Counted from the first letter of the stretch, positions 8,273-17,551 are shown. The stretch: 36,724 nucleotides of DNA from an uncultured bacterium (GCA_945947905.1 CAMEZO010000007.1:1-36724); one strand, 5' to 3'. Translations and numbers: made by a program. Notes: generated from the sequence alone by a model not told the origin.

Positions 8273-10354
8273 TCAGAGCGTTTGCTGAATCTTCTCGAGC
8301 AGGTAACACTCGATGACGTCGCCTTCCTCGTAGTCGTTGTAGTCGGCCAAACGAATACCGCACTCCAAACCGGCCTTGACCTCCTGCACCTCGTCCTTGA
8401 AGCGGCGCAGCGTAGACATCTTGCCGTCGAAGACCACCTGCCCGTCGCGAATAACACGCGCCTCACCCGTGCGCAGCATCTTACCGTCGCTCACATAAGC
8501 ACCGGCGGCCTTGCCCTTGTTGGCGCGGAACACCTGCTTCACCTCGGCATGGCCGAGCACCGTCTCACGGGTCTCCGGCTCCAACAGGCCGAGCATGGCA
8601 TCCTTCACCTGGTCGATCAGCTCGTAGACGATGGAGAAGATCTTAACCTGCACGCCCTCGCGCTTGACCACGCGCACGGCGTTCGACTCGACCTTGGTGT
8701 TGAAGCCCAGGATAATCGCGTCCGCGGAAGAGGCCAGCAGCACATCACTCTCCGAGATGGGGCCGGCAGCCGCACCGATGAAGCGGCACTCCACCTTCTC
8801 ACTCTCGATATCAAGCAAGGCTTTCTTGATGGCTTCCACAGAACCCTGCACGTCCGCCTTGAGCACCAGGTTGAGCATTGCTTTCTGGTCTCCGTTGTTG
8901 CTGAGAATGGACGTGATGTCCTCCAAGCGGGAGCGGCGGGGGGCAGCCAAACGCTCGCGGCGCTGCTCCTCCTTGCGCTCCTCGGAGAGCTTGCGGGCCT
9001 CGCGGTCATTCTTCATGGCCACCAGCTCGTCGCCCACGTTCGGGGTCTCCTCAAAGCCGGAGATCTCCGCGGGCATGCCGGGCGTGGCTTTCTTGATTTT
9101 CTCGCCGCGGTCGTTGAGCATGGTCTTGACCTTGCCCGCCGCCGCACCGCAGATGAAGGGCGTGCCCACCTTGAGCGTGCCGCTCTGCACGATCACCGTG
9201 GCCGAGCTGCCCTTGCCTTGCTCCAGGCGCGACTCGATGATAGAGGCGCGGCAGTTGGCGCGCGGGTTGGCTTTCAGCTCCAGCACCTCCGCCTGCAGGC
9301 AGAGGAGGTCCAGCAGGCTGTCGATGCCCGCGCCCGTGGCAGCGGATACATCCACGCATTCCACATCACCGCCGAAGTCCGTGGGAATGAGCCCCTCTTC
9401 CATCAGCTGAGTGCGCACGCGCGTGGGGTCAGCCGCCGGCAGATCGCACTTGTTCACAGCCACGATGATGGTCTTGTTCGCAGCCTTGGCGTGCATGATG
9501 GCTTCCTTCGTCTGCGGCATGATGCCGTCGTTGGCGGCCACCACCAGCACCACGATGTCCGTCACATCCGCGCCGCGGGCTCGCATCTCGGTGAAGATGG
9601 CATGGCCGGGGGTATCGATGAAGGTAAGAGTCTGATCTCCGTGTTGCACGGTGTAGGCGCCGATGTGCTGGGTAATGCCGCCGGCCTCACCGGCCACCAC
9701 TTTCGTGCGGCGGATGTAGTCCAGCAGGGAGGTCTTGCCGTGGTCCACGTGGCCCATCACCGTGATGATGGGGGTGCGCAGGCGCAGGGCATCCTCCGGT
9801 TCTTCCTCTACCGCAACGGGTTCCGGCTCCTTGATGGGCTCCGCGGCGGCCTTGACGCCGGCCCCCTTCTCGCGGCGCACGCGCTCGTGCGCGAAGCCGT
9901 GCTTCTCACACAGGGCGGAGATTTGGTCGTTGTCCAGCATCGTGCCGGGGTTGGCAAAGACGCCCATGGGCATTAACTCCGCAATGAGCTTGAAGGGTTT
10001 TAAGCCCATGAGGCTCGCCAGCTCGGAGACAGAGACCGGGGCCTTGACGTTGATCACATTGCCCGACACAGAAGCCGCTTCCGGTGTCTCGGCCGGTGCA
10101 GGAGCAGGAGCCGGCGGCTCCGGGGCTGCGGGTTGAGCGGCAGCCGGCTTGGGGGCCGGGGCTGCGGGCTGCTCCGCCGTGCGGCTCTTGGTCTTGCGCG
10201 GGCTCAGCAAGTCCAGCGCTTCCTTGCGGGGGGGCGTCGACTTGCTCGCGGCAGACGGTGCGGCCGCAGGAGTAGCGGGGGCCGCTGCCTTCTTCTTCTT
10301 ACTTCCGCCCAGTAGGTCCAGGACCTCCGGCTTTTTCTTGGGTTTTTCCGGCAT
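8273..10354 (-). CDS. infB: Translation initiation factor IF-2
   Basis: 693 aa. A GTPase that brings initiator tRNA to the 30S subunit. From the N-terminus: a Lys/Ala/Pro-rich flexible region (1-100) in which a short LDLL-plus-basic motif occurs twice (residues 12-22 and 48-57), then one IF2_N module (about 103-160), then the G domain with G1 GHVDHGKT (201-208), GGITQHIG, G3 DTPGH, G4 NKCDLP and G5 SAATG. Domains II-IV follow, including a clear IF2 C-terminal beta barrel ([21 protein letters not shown]). The protein is shorter than the 890-aa E. coli form because the N-terminal part is reduced. It starts 28 bp after nusA and ends 6 bp before rbfA. Confidence 0.97.
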   Translation of the reverse strand: MPEKPKKKPEVLDLLGGSKKKKAAAPATPAAAPSAASKSTPPRKEALDLLSPRKTKSRTAEQPAAPAPKPAAAQPAAPEPPAPAPAPAETPEAASVSGNVINVKAPVSVSELASLMGLKPFKLIAELMPMGVFANPGTMLDNDQISALCEKHGFAHERVRREKGAGVKAAAEPIKEPEPVAVEEEPEDALRLRTPIITVMGHVDHGKTSLLDYIRRTKVVAGEAGGITQHIGAYTVQHGDQTLTFIDTPGHAIFTEMRARGADVTDIVVLVVAANDGIMPQTKEAIMHAKAANKTIIVAVNKCDLPAADPTRVRTQLMEEGLIPTDFGGDVECVDVSAATGAGIDSLLDLLCLQAEVLELKANPRANCRASIIESRLEQGKGSSATVIVQSGTLKVGTPFICGAAAGKVKTMLNDRGEKIKKATPGMPAEISGFEETPNVGDELVAMKNDREARKLSEERKEEQRRERLAAPRRSRLEDITSILSNNGDQKAMLNLVLKADVQGSVEAIKKALLDIESEKVECRFIGAAAGPISESDVLLASSADAIILGFNTKVESNAVRVVKREGVQVKIFSIVYELIDQVKDAMLGLLEPETRETVLGHAEVKQVFRANKGKAAGAYVSDGKMLRTGEARVIRDGQVVFDGKMSTLRRFKDEVQEVKAGLECGIRLADYNDYEEGDVIECYLLEKIQQTL

Positions 10355-10382
10355 GAAATCGTATAGAAAAATGATGGGTTAA

Positions 10383-11678
10383 TCAGATACCGCGAGCCTT
10401 GGCTATAATCTCACCGGCCTCGGCTTCGCTGATTTGAGCAGCCTCCGCCAGATCCGCAGGGTTCGTATCGTCCCCCGCTATCTGCTCCACGGTGGTGAAG
10501 CCGCCCTGTACAATGCGCCCTGCTATCTCGGCAGAGATGCCCAGGCTTTCGGCCAGGGCCTCGGTGCCTTCCTTGGCCAGGGCCTTGACTGCCGCACCGG
10601 CATCGTGCGGTACCACCAGCACCTCCCAGCGCTCGTTCTTGGCAGAAATCAGGCGGCCCGTCAGGCGCACATTCTGCCCGCGGCGGCCCTTCGCCTTGGC
10701 CGCGGCTTTGTCGTCCGCCACCACCACGGTCACCTTGCGGGTCTTCTCGTCCACAATCACGTCCAGCGGGTTGATCGGATCCAGCGATTGCAGCACCATG
10801 GAGGCCTTGTCGTCCGTGTATTCCAGAATGTCAACTTTCTCGTGGTTCAGCTCGTTGACGACATTCTTGACGCGCACGCCGCGGATGCCGACGCAGGCGC
10901 CGATGGGGTCCACATTCGGGTCCGACGTGCGCACCACCATCTTGCTGCGGTAACCGGGCTCGCGCACCACGGTGACGATGCTGATAGTGCGGTCCGCAAT
11001 CTCGGCCACCTCGCTCTCGAAGAGGCGACGCACCAACTCGCTGCTGCTGCGGGAGAGGATGAGCTCCTTCGTGCCGCGGTTGCGGTCCTCGCGCACATCC
11101 TTGACCAGGAAGCGCATCTTGTCCCCGGGGGAGTACTCCTCGCCGGGGACGCGCTCGCGCTGCGGCATCACGCCTTCAAAGCGGTCTACCTCCACAATCA
11201 CATCGCCTTTCTCGTAGCGCTTCACCGTGCCGGTCACCACTTCGTTCACGCGCTCGCGGAAGTTGTCCGCCAGCATCTCCTGCTCGGCCTTGCGGATGCG
11301 CTGCTGCATCGTCTGCCGCGCCGTCTGCACCGCTATGCGGCCGAAGTCCTTGGGGGTCACGTTCACGGAAATCGTGTCGCCGACCTTAAAGGTCTTTTCC
11401 GCTGCCGCCGGGGAGGCCTGGATCACGGAGTTCTTGATCTCGTTGTACGGGTCGCGGAACTCGGCGTCGTCCACTATAGTCATGACGGCCTTGATCTTGA
11501 CCGTGCCCTTCTGCGGGTTAATCACCGCGCGCAGCTTCCGTATGCGGTCTGCACCGGGTACCATCTTGGAGTATGCCGTCAGGAAGGAGGCTTCCAATGC
11601 CTTGAGGACGCACTCGCGCGTGAGGTCCTTCTCGCGTACATAGTAATCAATAAGTGCGGAAATGTCTGTGGTGGCCAT
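10383..11678 (-). CDS. nusA: Transcription termination/antitermination factor NusA
   Basis: 431 aa. Binds RNA polymerase and nascent RNA and modulates pausing, intrinsic termination and rRNA antitermination. The N-terminal polymerase-binding domain (residues 1-125), S1 domain (about 135-200, VTGTVKRYEKGDVIVEV), KH1/KH2 region with the signature DPNVDPIGACVGIRGVRV, and a C-terminal helix-hairpin-helix-like part (GRIVQGGFTTVEQIA) are visible. It is first in its operon: the usual upstream rimP is absent here. There is no good Shine-Dalgarno sequence before ATG 11678. The promoter lies about 100 bp upstream with a terminator-like hairpin in the leader, which suggests attenuation, plausibly autogenous. 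Confidence 0.96.
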   Translation of the reverse strand: MATTDISALIDYYVREKDLTRECVLKALEASFLTAYSKMVPGADRIRKLRAVINPQKGTVKIKAVMTIVDDAEFRDPYNEIKNSVIQASPAAAEKTFKVGDTISVNVTPKDFGRIAVQTARQTMQQRIRKAEQEMLADNFRERVNEVVTGTVKRYEKGDVIVEVDRFEGVMPQRERVPGEEYSPGDKMRFLVKDVREDRNRGTKELILSRSSSELVRRLFESEVAEIADRTISIVTVVREPGYRSKMVVRTSDPNVDPIGACVGIRGVRVKNVVNELNHEKVDILEYTDDKASMVLQSLDPINPLDVIVDEKTRKVTVVVADDKAAAKAKGRRGQNVRLTGRLISAKNERWEVLVVPHDAGAAVKALAKEGTEALAESLGISAEIAGRIVQGGFTTVEQIAGDDTNPADLAEAAQISEAEAGEIIAKARGI

Positions 11679-11722
11679 GTGCTTGCTGTTTCTGTGTGGT
11701 GCTTTCTCGGCAACGGCTCAAC

Positions 11723-11747
11723 AAAAAAGAGCGGGCCGCGGACCCGC
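11723..11747 (-). terminator. Terminator-like hairpin in the nusA leader (possible attenuator)
   Basis: Read on the minus strand: GCGGG, a 7-nt loop, CCCGC, then TCTTTTTT. The stem occupies 11731-11735 and 11743-11747 and the T-run 11723-11728. It sits between the nusA promoter and the nusA start codon, and the only gene upstream is on the other strand, so it can only act on the nusA operon transcript. The terminated RNA would be about 50 nt. Confidence 0.65.
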
Positions 11748-11779
11748 CCCAATCTGTAAGACCGGAACCTTTCGCGCTT

Positions 11780-11808
11780 ATTCTAGCCCGCCCGGAGGCG
11801 TTTGTCAA
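11780..11808 (-). promoter_or_regulatory. Promoter of the nusA-infB-rbfA operon
   Basis: On the minus strand a full consensus TTGACA (11803-11808), 17 bp, TAGAAT (11780-11785). Transcription would start near 11773, giving a leader of about 95 nt before nusA that contains the hairpin at 11723-11747. Confidence 0.85.
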
Positions 11809-11890
11809 GAACAATGCTGCCCTTTGTGCAGAAAAATGACGCACTTCCTCCCGACTGCCTCGCCGTGCGCAAAAAGTCACCAACGGATGC

Positions 11891-11919
11891 TTGACACCGC
11901 TCCCGCCGGATGATAGACT
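11891..11919 (+). promoter_or_regulatory. Promoter and ribosome site of the fucosyltransferase gene
   Basis: TTGACA (11891-11896), 17 bp, TAGACT (11914-11919). ATG is 21 bp downstream and is preceded by AGGA at 11931-11934, so unlike many neighbours this gene has a short normal leader with a Shine-Dalgarno-like sequence. It is divergent from the nusA promoter. Confidence 0.75.
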
Positions 11920-11940
11920 GGGAAAAGCACAGGACGCATC

Positions 11941-12894
11941 ATGAAAATAGCCACGGATGATACTGATTTATGCCGAATCCTCAGCGAGTGGGTGCAGGAG
12001 CACTTCCCCGCCGTCGAGCTTCTGCCCCCGGATCGCTTCACGGAGGCGGATCTCCTCATCTGCGGGGATTTCAGTTACAAGCATGAGCAATTCGACGGCA
12101 TTCGTCTCTTCCTCACCGGGGAGAATCATGCGCCGAATCTCAACCTGTACGATTACTGCCTGACGCACGAGCCCATCAAGACGGATCGCTGCCACCGCTT
12201 GCCGTACTGGCTCTTCATCGCCCTCACCGACCCGAAGTATCGCCGGGAGCTTACGGGGCCGCGCCCGCCCTACACGCCGGAGTCGCTCACGGCAGAGAAG
12301 CGGGAGTTCTGCGCGTTCGTGTGCCGCAATCCCGTTTGCCGAAAGCGTAACAGTCTCGTGCGTCATCTCAACAAACAGCGCCGCGTGAGCTGCGGCGGGC
12401 CGCTGATGAATAATATCGGTTACTGTGTCGAGGATAAGGAGGCTTTCATGCACAAGCACCTTTTCGCCATTGTGTACGAGAATGAGTCACACCGGGGCTA
12501 CCAAACGGAGAAGCTGCCGGATGCCCTCTGCGCCCGCACCATCCCCGTCTATTGGGGTAACCCGGATGTGGCTTCCGAATTTAACAGGCAGGCTTTTATC
12601 TCGGCGAATGATTTTCCCGATGAGAAGGCGCTCCGTGAGCACCTCCTTACCCTCGCCGAAGACCCGGTGCGTATGGTCGACATCCTCAATGCCCCGCCCC
12701 TGGCCTCCCCGGACATCATCGACCGCGCCGAACAAGAGCTCAAAACCTGGTTCTCCGCTATCCTTGCCTGCGGCCCTCACGCCGTCCGCCGCACCCGCCT
12801 CCAGCGCATCCTCGCCGTCCTGGAGCGGTTCTACGGCCACGGCCTCTTCCGCACCCTCCGCCGCATCTCCCGCAGCCTCCGCAACAAAAACTGA
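11941..12894 (+). CDS. GT10-family alpha-fucosyltransferase
   Basis: 317 aa. Likely moves fucose from GDP-fucose to a GlcNAc or Glc residue of a surface glycan (alpha-1,3/1,4). The N-terminal half fits the GT10 acceptor domain. The conserved KREFCAFVCRNPVC (120-133) and the GT10 signature FAIVYENESHRGYQTEKL (175-192, with Glu180, Lys191) followed by IPVYWG (201-206) are clear, as in Helicobacter pylori FutA/FutB. No signal peptide or membrane helix is seen. The C-terminal 40 residues are rich in Arg and amphipathic, as in the membrane-attached tails of bacterial enzymes, but heptad repeats are absent. The gene is alone between divergent nusA and a convergent autotransporter gene. Acceptor and linkage cannot be read from the sequence. 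Confidence 0.88.
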   Translation: MKIATDDTDLCRILSEWVQEHFPAVELLPPDRFTEADLLICGDFSYKHEQFDGIRLFLTGENHAPNLNLYDYCLTHEPIKTDRCHRLPYWLFIALTDPKYRRELTGPRPPYTPESLTAEKREFCAFVCRNPVCRKRNSLVRHLNKQRRVSCGGPLMNNIGYCVEDKEAFMHKHLFAIVYENESHRGYQTEKLPDALCARTIPVYWGNPDVASEFNRQAFISANDFPDEKALREHLLTLAEDPVRMVDILNAPPLASPDIIDRAEQELKTWFSAILACGPHAVRRTRLQRILAVLERFYGHGLFRTLRRISRSLRNKN

Positions 12895-13063
12895 CCAAAG
12901 GGCCCACGGATTGAACAGAGGGGAGAGGAGTCGGGCTGACGCCTTGAGGAGACCATCTAACGCTGATCCCGTGGAGACCGAGAGGCATCTGACTGCGCGG
13001 CTCTGTCAAATCGGCGGTAATCAATCTCATCCTACCTCCGCATCCGGCCGTGATTTGACGAAA

Positions 13064-13095
13064 GGGCCTGCCGCGGTGCGGTGTGCGGCAGGCCC
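13064..13095 (-). terminator. Terminator of the autotransporter gene
   Basis: An 11-bp perfect stem (GGGCCTGCCGC with GCGGCAGGCCC) around a 10-nt loop, followed on the minus strand by TTTCGTC. It lies 11 bp past the autotransporter stop. The T-run is short but the stem is strong. No clear hairpin for the convergent fucosyltransferase gene is seen in 12895-13063. Confidence 0.6.
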
Positions 13096-13105
13096 GGTGG
13101 ATGGT

Positions 13106-16100
13106 TCAGAAAGTCACGCGATACCCGACGGAGCCGTTGAGGGAGGAGGCATCGCCCCGGCACTCCCACGACACGTCGAAGAAGAGGTCGCCCTCCGTTG
13201 ACCCGAGCGGGATCACAATGCCGGCACCGAATTCTCCTCCGAAGGCCCCTGCGCGGGCACTGCGGATGCGCCCACCCTGCGGAATACCCGGTAGGCTGAC
13301 ATCAAGAGTGCTGCGCCGATCACCGATATCAAACTCGGCAAGGGCACGAAGCTCAAGCACCGAGGTTCGGTTGTAGAGGTTCTCCCCGATGACGCATTGG
13401 AAGCGGACACCGACGCCTGGTGTGAAGGTGGTGAGGGTTTGGCTGCCGAAGTGGAGGGCGGCATCGCTGCCGGTCTCGGTGAAATCGTTGATTCTCGTGT
13501 GCCGCAGGGCGAGGGAGACGAGCGGTTGCAGACATGCGTCCGCCTCCTCGTTCAGAGCAACAGCGTATCCCGCTTCGTAGAGGAAGCCGAGGCCGCTGCC
13601 GCGGAAATCTCCACTTGTCTCATACCCCACCTGATTGCTAATTGTTGCATTTCGTTTCATCGTACCGTCTGCCACGCAGGCTGTGGCGATGAAGGTATGC
13701 GTCCAGTTACCGGAGGCATAAATGGCAAAGGGGGAGACGTGGTAAGTGTTCAGATGTCCATCCACCGTGCCCGGGCACTTGGCGGACCACTTGCCGAACA
13801 TGGCCGTAGCAGCCAAGCCCAGGGTGAGATCCGGCGACACACTCACATCCATCCCGACGGTTCCGCCCCATGAGCTGTGGGTATACCCGGGGTCAAGGTC
13901 TTCGCTGCCGTGTGTCTCGTGATGTCCCTCTCCGGCAAACCAAGCGTTGAAGTAGGGGAGATCCTCGTGGACGACATCGCGGGCCAGGCCCATGTGAGAT
14001 GCACGGCTGCGGAGGCTGCGTAACTGGCGCTCCACGTCTCCGGAAAGGGCTTGGGAGAGGACCGTCGCCGCCGAACCGGCCAGGGAGGCCAGCATCTCCT
14101 CCGTCATTGCGTTATCATCCACGGTGTTCATCAGCGCCGCGAGGGCGCCGTCCGGGGCGTTGAGCTGGGGATTTTTCGCGGCGAAAGCGGCGGAGAGCAA
14201 AGAGGCACCCGTGGCCGCATTGCCGCTCGCGCCCACATAGCGCTGAGTCACGTAGTTCGGGTTGAGGTCAGAGGAGAGAATGGCTTGCTGACCCGCCTCA
14301 TCCCAGGCAAGGGTATAGGCATATTTAGCCCCAGCGACAGCCGCGCCGTCGGCCGCCTGCCCGTTCAGGGTCAAACTCGTGCTGCTACCGTTTGCCGATG
14401 CATCGGTGAGCTTCAGCAGGGTCATTTTCTCCGGCAGCACCTTCAGCAGGTCATCGCTGAGAGAGAAGTCCAAATCGGTGGTACCGGCAGCCAGGCGTTG
14501 GGCTGTGAGGAGGGACCCCGAGTTCCCGAGGGTAACGGAGGCCGTGGAGAACGCAAGTTCGCCGTGCACGGTCAGGGAGGCTGCTCCCTGTGCCGAGCCC
14601 AGGGTCAGTGCCCCGAGCTTTGCCTGCGCGGAGTAGATGTGGGAATCGCCGCTGAGAAGGGTCATCTGCCCTGCCTGCACGGAGGCCGCAACTGCATCCG
14701 CCGAGCCGACGAGTAGCTCCGTGGCCTGAACCTTGCCCATCTGCAGGGCGGAATCGGCCTTACTCAGGTGTTGCAGGTTCAGGGCCGTGCTGCCGATCAG
14801 GTCGCCGGTGCTCACCGTCCCGGTCCACCCGCTGCCGAGGGTGATTTTCTCCGGCAACAGAGAGGTGTTATCCAAATTAAACGCGCCGGCACCGGTCAGG
14901 GAGATGCCACCTGCCGGGGCAGAGAAGGAGGCGGCGGAGAGTGTCTTACCGTTCAGGTCAACCGTTCCGCCTGTAGCCGTCGAGGAAATGAAAACGCCCC
15001 CGGTCTCAGCCCCGAGGCTCAGGGTACCCCCGTTGAGAACCAAAGAGGTAGCACCGACAAACTCGGCGCCCGCATCATAGGTGACCGTGCCGGTGGTGAT
15101 GAAATATTCCGTACCGGGTGCAGCGGTGTAGGTGAGCTTGTCACCTGTAGTATTCAGCGTGGCGCTGATGTTCTGCCCGTCCAGCTTCCATTGCACACCT
15201 GTAGCAGCGGTTGCGCTCCCGGTGCCCGTAAAGAGAGTAAACTCGGTAACCCGTGAGGCAAATCCGTTGTTATCAGCACCACTGTAGGTAATGGAATCCG
15301 TGCGCGTCACTCCCGCGCCCAAGGCAATGGTGCCGCTGTACGTCACACTGCCGCTACTGGTGAAAGTCCCATCCAGAGTGCAGTTCGTCAGGTTCAGGAC
15401 GCCGCTGTTGACAGCATTGCTCTTCACCGTCCCGCCCGTCAGGTTAATAGTGCCGGCATTGAATGTCTCGGAGCCCATGGAATACCCCTCGATACTCAGG
15501 GTGCCGTTGGGGTGAACAACAACACCGCCGGCCGTAAGCGAAACACCTTTGATTTCCAAATCGGCGCTTCCATTAACAAGGAGATTGCCGGCAATGTTCA
15601 GAGTGGCATTACTGCCCTCAGTACCATTCTTCCAGCTCCAGCCCGTACCGGAGACGCTGACGGATGCCGCGTTGATGGTGCCATCCAGCTTCACTGCCTC
15701 ACCTGTACCCGTGAAATAGACGTCATAGTTTTCCTTCCAAACGCGGTCCTTTGCGTCGACAGCAGTGTAATGCCACGATGCATCCGCCGTCCAGTTGTCG
15801 CCGGGACCGGAGGTGTTCCAGTAGAGCGTACCGGCATCCAATGCCGACGTATAGGTGAGAGAAATGTTCGTAACTGAAATAACCGCGCCGCCGCCGGCAT
15901 TTGTACCTCCTGCGAAGTTGGCATTCCAAACCACGAAAAGCTGCGTAGAAGCAGAGATCGTGCCTGAGTAGGAGGAGGATACCGTTTTATCTTTCTCAGC
16001 AGCTGCCGGTGTAATGAGCTCCTTGGCGGTGGTGCCATCATAGCTCCAGAGGGAATACCCGGTCCGCTGGGTAGTAGCAAAGTTCAGCGTGATGCTTGTT

Positions 16101-16426
16101 ACCTCTTCGTCTGTCACCACCCCCAAGGCGACATATTCACCGGAAAGCCCGGGGCGGCTGGTAAATGTAAATGACGTGGGGCTAATAATACTGATATCAC
16201 TGCCGTAATCACTGAAACTATAACCCTGCCCCGTACCACCGAACCAGCCAACCTTATCGCTACCGATTGCACCGGCAAGATTCTGCACGATTGCAGCACT
16301 TGCTCCGGTGCCGATTCCGGAGTTATTTCCGAGCACCCAAGTAAAATCTGTGCTCAGAGGAAGCGTTATAGACTCTGCCGAAGCGAGCCCCGCGGAGAGG
16401 AGAAGAAGAAAGAGCATTCGTTTCAT
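13106..16426 (-). CDS. Autotransporter (type Va-like secretion) surface protein
   Basis: 1106 aa. A signal peptide (MKRMLFLLLLSAGLASA) is followed by a passenger of about 800 residues, then a C-terminal beta-barrel from about residue 815 to the end, with alternating strands (TVGMDVSVSPDLTLGLAATAM, SVLELRALAEFDIGD) and a final aromatic residue (GYRVTF), as outer-membrane barrels require. The passenger is rich in Gly, Ser, Thr and Ala with short repeats such as INLTGGTVKSNAVNSGVLNL, fitting a beta-helix. WNTSGPGDNWTADASW resembles segments in passenger-repeat proteins of Verrucomicrobia. No protease triad is recognised, so the passenger may be structural or adhesive. A single gene with its own promoter and terminator. 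The barrel assignment is firm; the passenger's function is unknown. Confidence 0.85.
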   Translation of the reverse strand: MKRMLFLLLLSAGLASAESITLPLSTDFTWVLGNNSGIGTGASAAIVQNLAGAIGSDKVGWFGGTGQGYSFSDYGSDISIISPTSFTFTSRPGLSGEYVALGVVTDEEVTSITLNFATTQRTGYSLWSYDGTTAKELITPAAAEKDKTVSSSYSGTISASTQLFVVWNANFAGGTNAGGGAVISVTNISLTYTSALDAGTLYWNTSGPGDNWTADASWHYTAVDAKDRVWKENYDVYFTGTGEAVKLDGTINAASVSVSGTGWSWKNGTEGSNATLNIAGNLLVNGSADLEIKGVSLTAGGVVVHPNGTLSIEGYSMGSETFNAGTINLTGGTVKSNAVNSGVLNLTNCTLDGTFTSSGSVTYSGTIALGAGVTRTDSITYSGADNNGFASRVTEFTLFTGTGSATAATGVQWKLDGQNISATLNTTGDKLTYTAAPGTEYFITTGTVTYDAGAEFVGATSLVLNGGTLSLGAETGGVFISSTATGGTVDLNGKTLSAASFSAPAGGISLTGAGAFNLDNTSLLPEKITLGSGWTGTVSTGDLIGSTALNLQHLSKADSALQMGKVQATELLVGSADAVAASVQAGQMTLLSGDSHIYSAQAKLGALTLGSAQGAASLTVHGELAFSTASVTLGNSGSLLTAQRLAAGTTDLDFSLSDDLLKVLPEKMTLLKLTDASANGSSTSLTLNGQAADGAAVAGAKYAYTLAWDEAGQQAILSSDLNPNYVTQRYVGASGNAATGASLLSAAFAAKNPQLNAPDGALAALMNTVDDNAMTEEMLASLAGSAATVLSQALSGDVERQLRSLRSRASHMGLARDVVHEDLPYFNAWFAGEGHHETHGSEDLDPGYTHSSWGGTVGMDVSVSPDLTLGLAATAMFGKWSAKCPGTVDGHLNTYHVSPFAIYASGNWTHTFIATACVADGTMKRNATISNQVGYETSGDFRGSGLGFLYEAGYAVALNEEADACLQPLVSLALRHTRINDFTETGSDAALHFGSQTLTTFTPGVGVRFQCVIGENLYNRTSVLELRALAEFDIGDRRSTLDVSLPGIPQGGRIRSARAGAFGGEFGAGIVIPLGSTEGDLFFDVSWECRGDASSLNGSVGYRVTF

Positions 16427-16434
16427 CGCTCCAC

Positions 16435-16463
16435 CCTATACCTCATTTCCCGCCCCGAGTCAA
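16435..16463 (-). promoter_or_regulatory. Promoter of the autotransporter gene
   Basis: On the minus strand TTGACT (16458-16463), 17 bp, TATAGG (16435-16440), 8 bp, then ATG at 16426. GGAG at 5 bp before ATG could be a ribosome site, but it would be mostly upstream of the expected transcript start, so another promoter further upstream (weak TTATGC/TATGAT pair near 16493-16522) is possible. Confidence 0.45.
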
Positions 16464-16765
16464 GCACAAAAAGCAGCCCGACCGCCGTACATCATACCAT
16501 AAACCGAAACCCCGCATAATTCCTCTATTTTTCCACATTTTCGTCACCCGATATAACGGATCGCCTCGATAAGCGAAACTATACAGATGAGGAGCCGAGC
16601 AAATGTCGACTGAGATTTCACACCGCTGTGGCAAATCAGAATCGAGAGGAAGGTAACCGCGGAATGAAAGGAATTCGGGGATAGTCTATGGCCGGCAGGA
16701 TATATAGGGAAACGCTGAGGGCAAACCGGGCCGAGCATTCAACATCTACCCCGAGAACGGGCGAG
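16464..16765. other. Intergenic region without a recognised gene
   Basis: About 300 bp between the autotransporter promoter and the L,D-transpeptidase stop. It is AT-richer than its surroundings. I see no convincing ORF, tRNA or strong terminator, only a weak CCCCG/CGGG hairpin near 16750. Confidence 0.5.
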
Positions 16766-17551
16766 TCAGCGGGGGTTTACGAACACGGGCATGCCGACGT
16801 AGGTGTATTTCCAGAGGAAGGCTGCGGTTTTGGCGCTGAGGCGGATGCAGCCGTGGGAGGAGGGGTGGCCCACCATGGCGCCCTGGTGGAAGCCTACGCC
16901 GTCATTCGTGAGGCGCTGGAAGTACTCCATGCGGGCCGAGTTATACAGATTCGAGCGGTGGTGGAGGTCCTTCTCCTTGATGTGGAAATAGCCCGTCGGG
17001 GTAGGTTTGGAGGCACGACCGCTGCAAACATCGAAGCGCAGCAGCACCTTTTCGCCGTCCATGAACACGCCGCGTTGGGTAGAAAGGTTGACAATAATGT
17101 GTTTTCCACGGAGCTCCGCCTGCAGGATCTCCTCTGCGTAGGTCTTGTTGAAAGCATTGGCCTCGCTGTAGGCCCGCCAGCAGGCGGCGGTCAGAGCCTT
17201 CTTGCGAGCGGCACGCATAAGCTTACGCTGGGGCTCCGTCAGGGCCGTCCCGGCGGCGACCTCCTCGGGCGTGGGCTTGATGTCCTCCGGGTAGCGGAAA
17301 CAGGACTGCGTGGTCCCCCGCCCCGGCACGGGCGGACGCGCTGCGAGCTCCGCCTGCTGCGGGTTGAGCCCCCACTCCGGCAGCAGCTCAATGCTCACCG
17401 GCTGCCGCATGCGCCGATACGAGGCGGCCTGCGGGTCGCGATACTTCATCTCCACCACCTCCTCGCCCGCGGGGGCAGCAGCCTCCCCTGCCCGGCCGGG
17501 AAGGCCGCACAGAAGCACGCCGAAAAAGAGGCAACGGAAAACAAAGTGCAT
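16766..17551 (-). CDS. L,D-transpeptidase (YkuD family)
   Basis: 261 aa from ATG 17551. A short signal sequence (FVFRCLFFGVLLCGLPGRAG) leads to a Pro/Glu-rich linker and a C-terminal YkuD domain (about residues 150-261). The catalytic signature GHPSSHGCIRLS holds His233, Cys235 and Arg237. Such enzymes make 3-3 cross-links in peptidoglycan or attach proteins to it, in the periplasm. A longer frame to 17623 exists, but the consensus promoter (17561-17589) lies inside that extension and the signal peptide begins at 17551, which decides the start. The central charged stretch RKLMRAARKKALTAACWRAY is unusual but not recognised as a domain. The gene is divergent from menD. Confidence 0.88.
   Translation of the reverse strand: MHFVFRCLFFGVLLCGLPGRAGEAAAPAGEEVVEMKYRDPQAASYRRMRQPVSIELLPEWGLNPQQAELAARPPVPGRGTTQSCFRYPEDIKPTPEEVAAGTALTEPQRKLMRAARKKALTAACWRAYSEANAFNKTYAEEILQAELRGKHIIVNLSTQRGVFMDGEKVLLRFDVCSGRASKPTPTGYFHIKEKDLHHRSNLYNSARMEYFQRLTNDGVGFHQGAMVGHPSSHGCIRLSAKTAAFLWKYTYVGMPVFVNPR

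Noticed and set aside
8282-9976. A 564-codon plus-strand frame inside infB
   Set aside because: Antisense to a highly conserved gene; no start signals.
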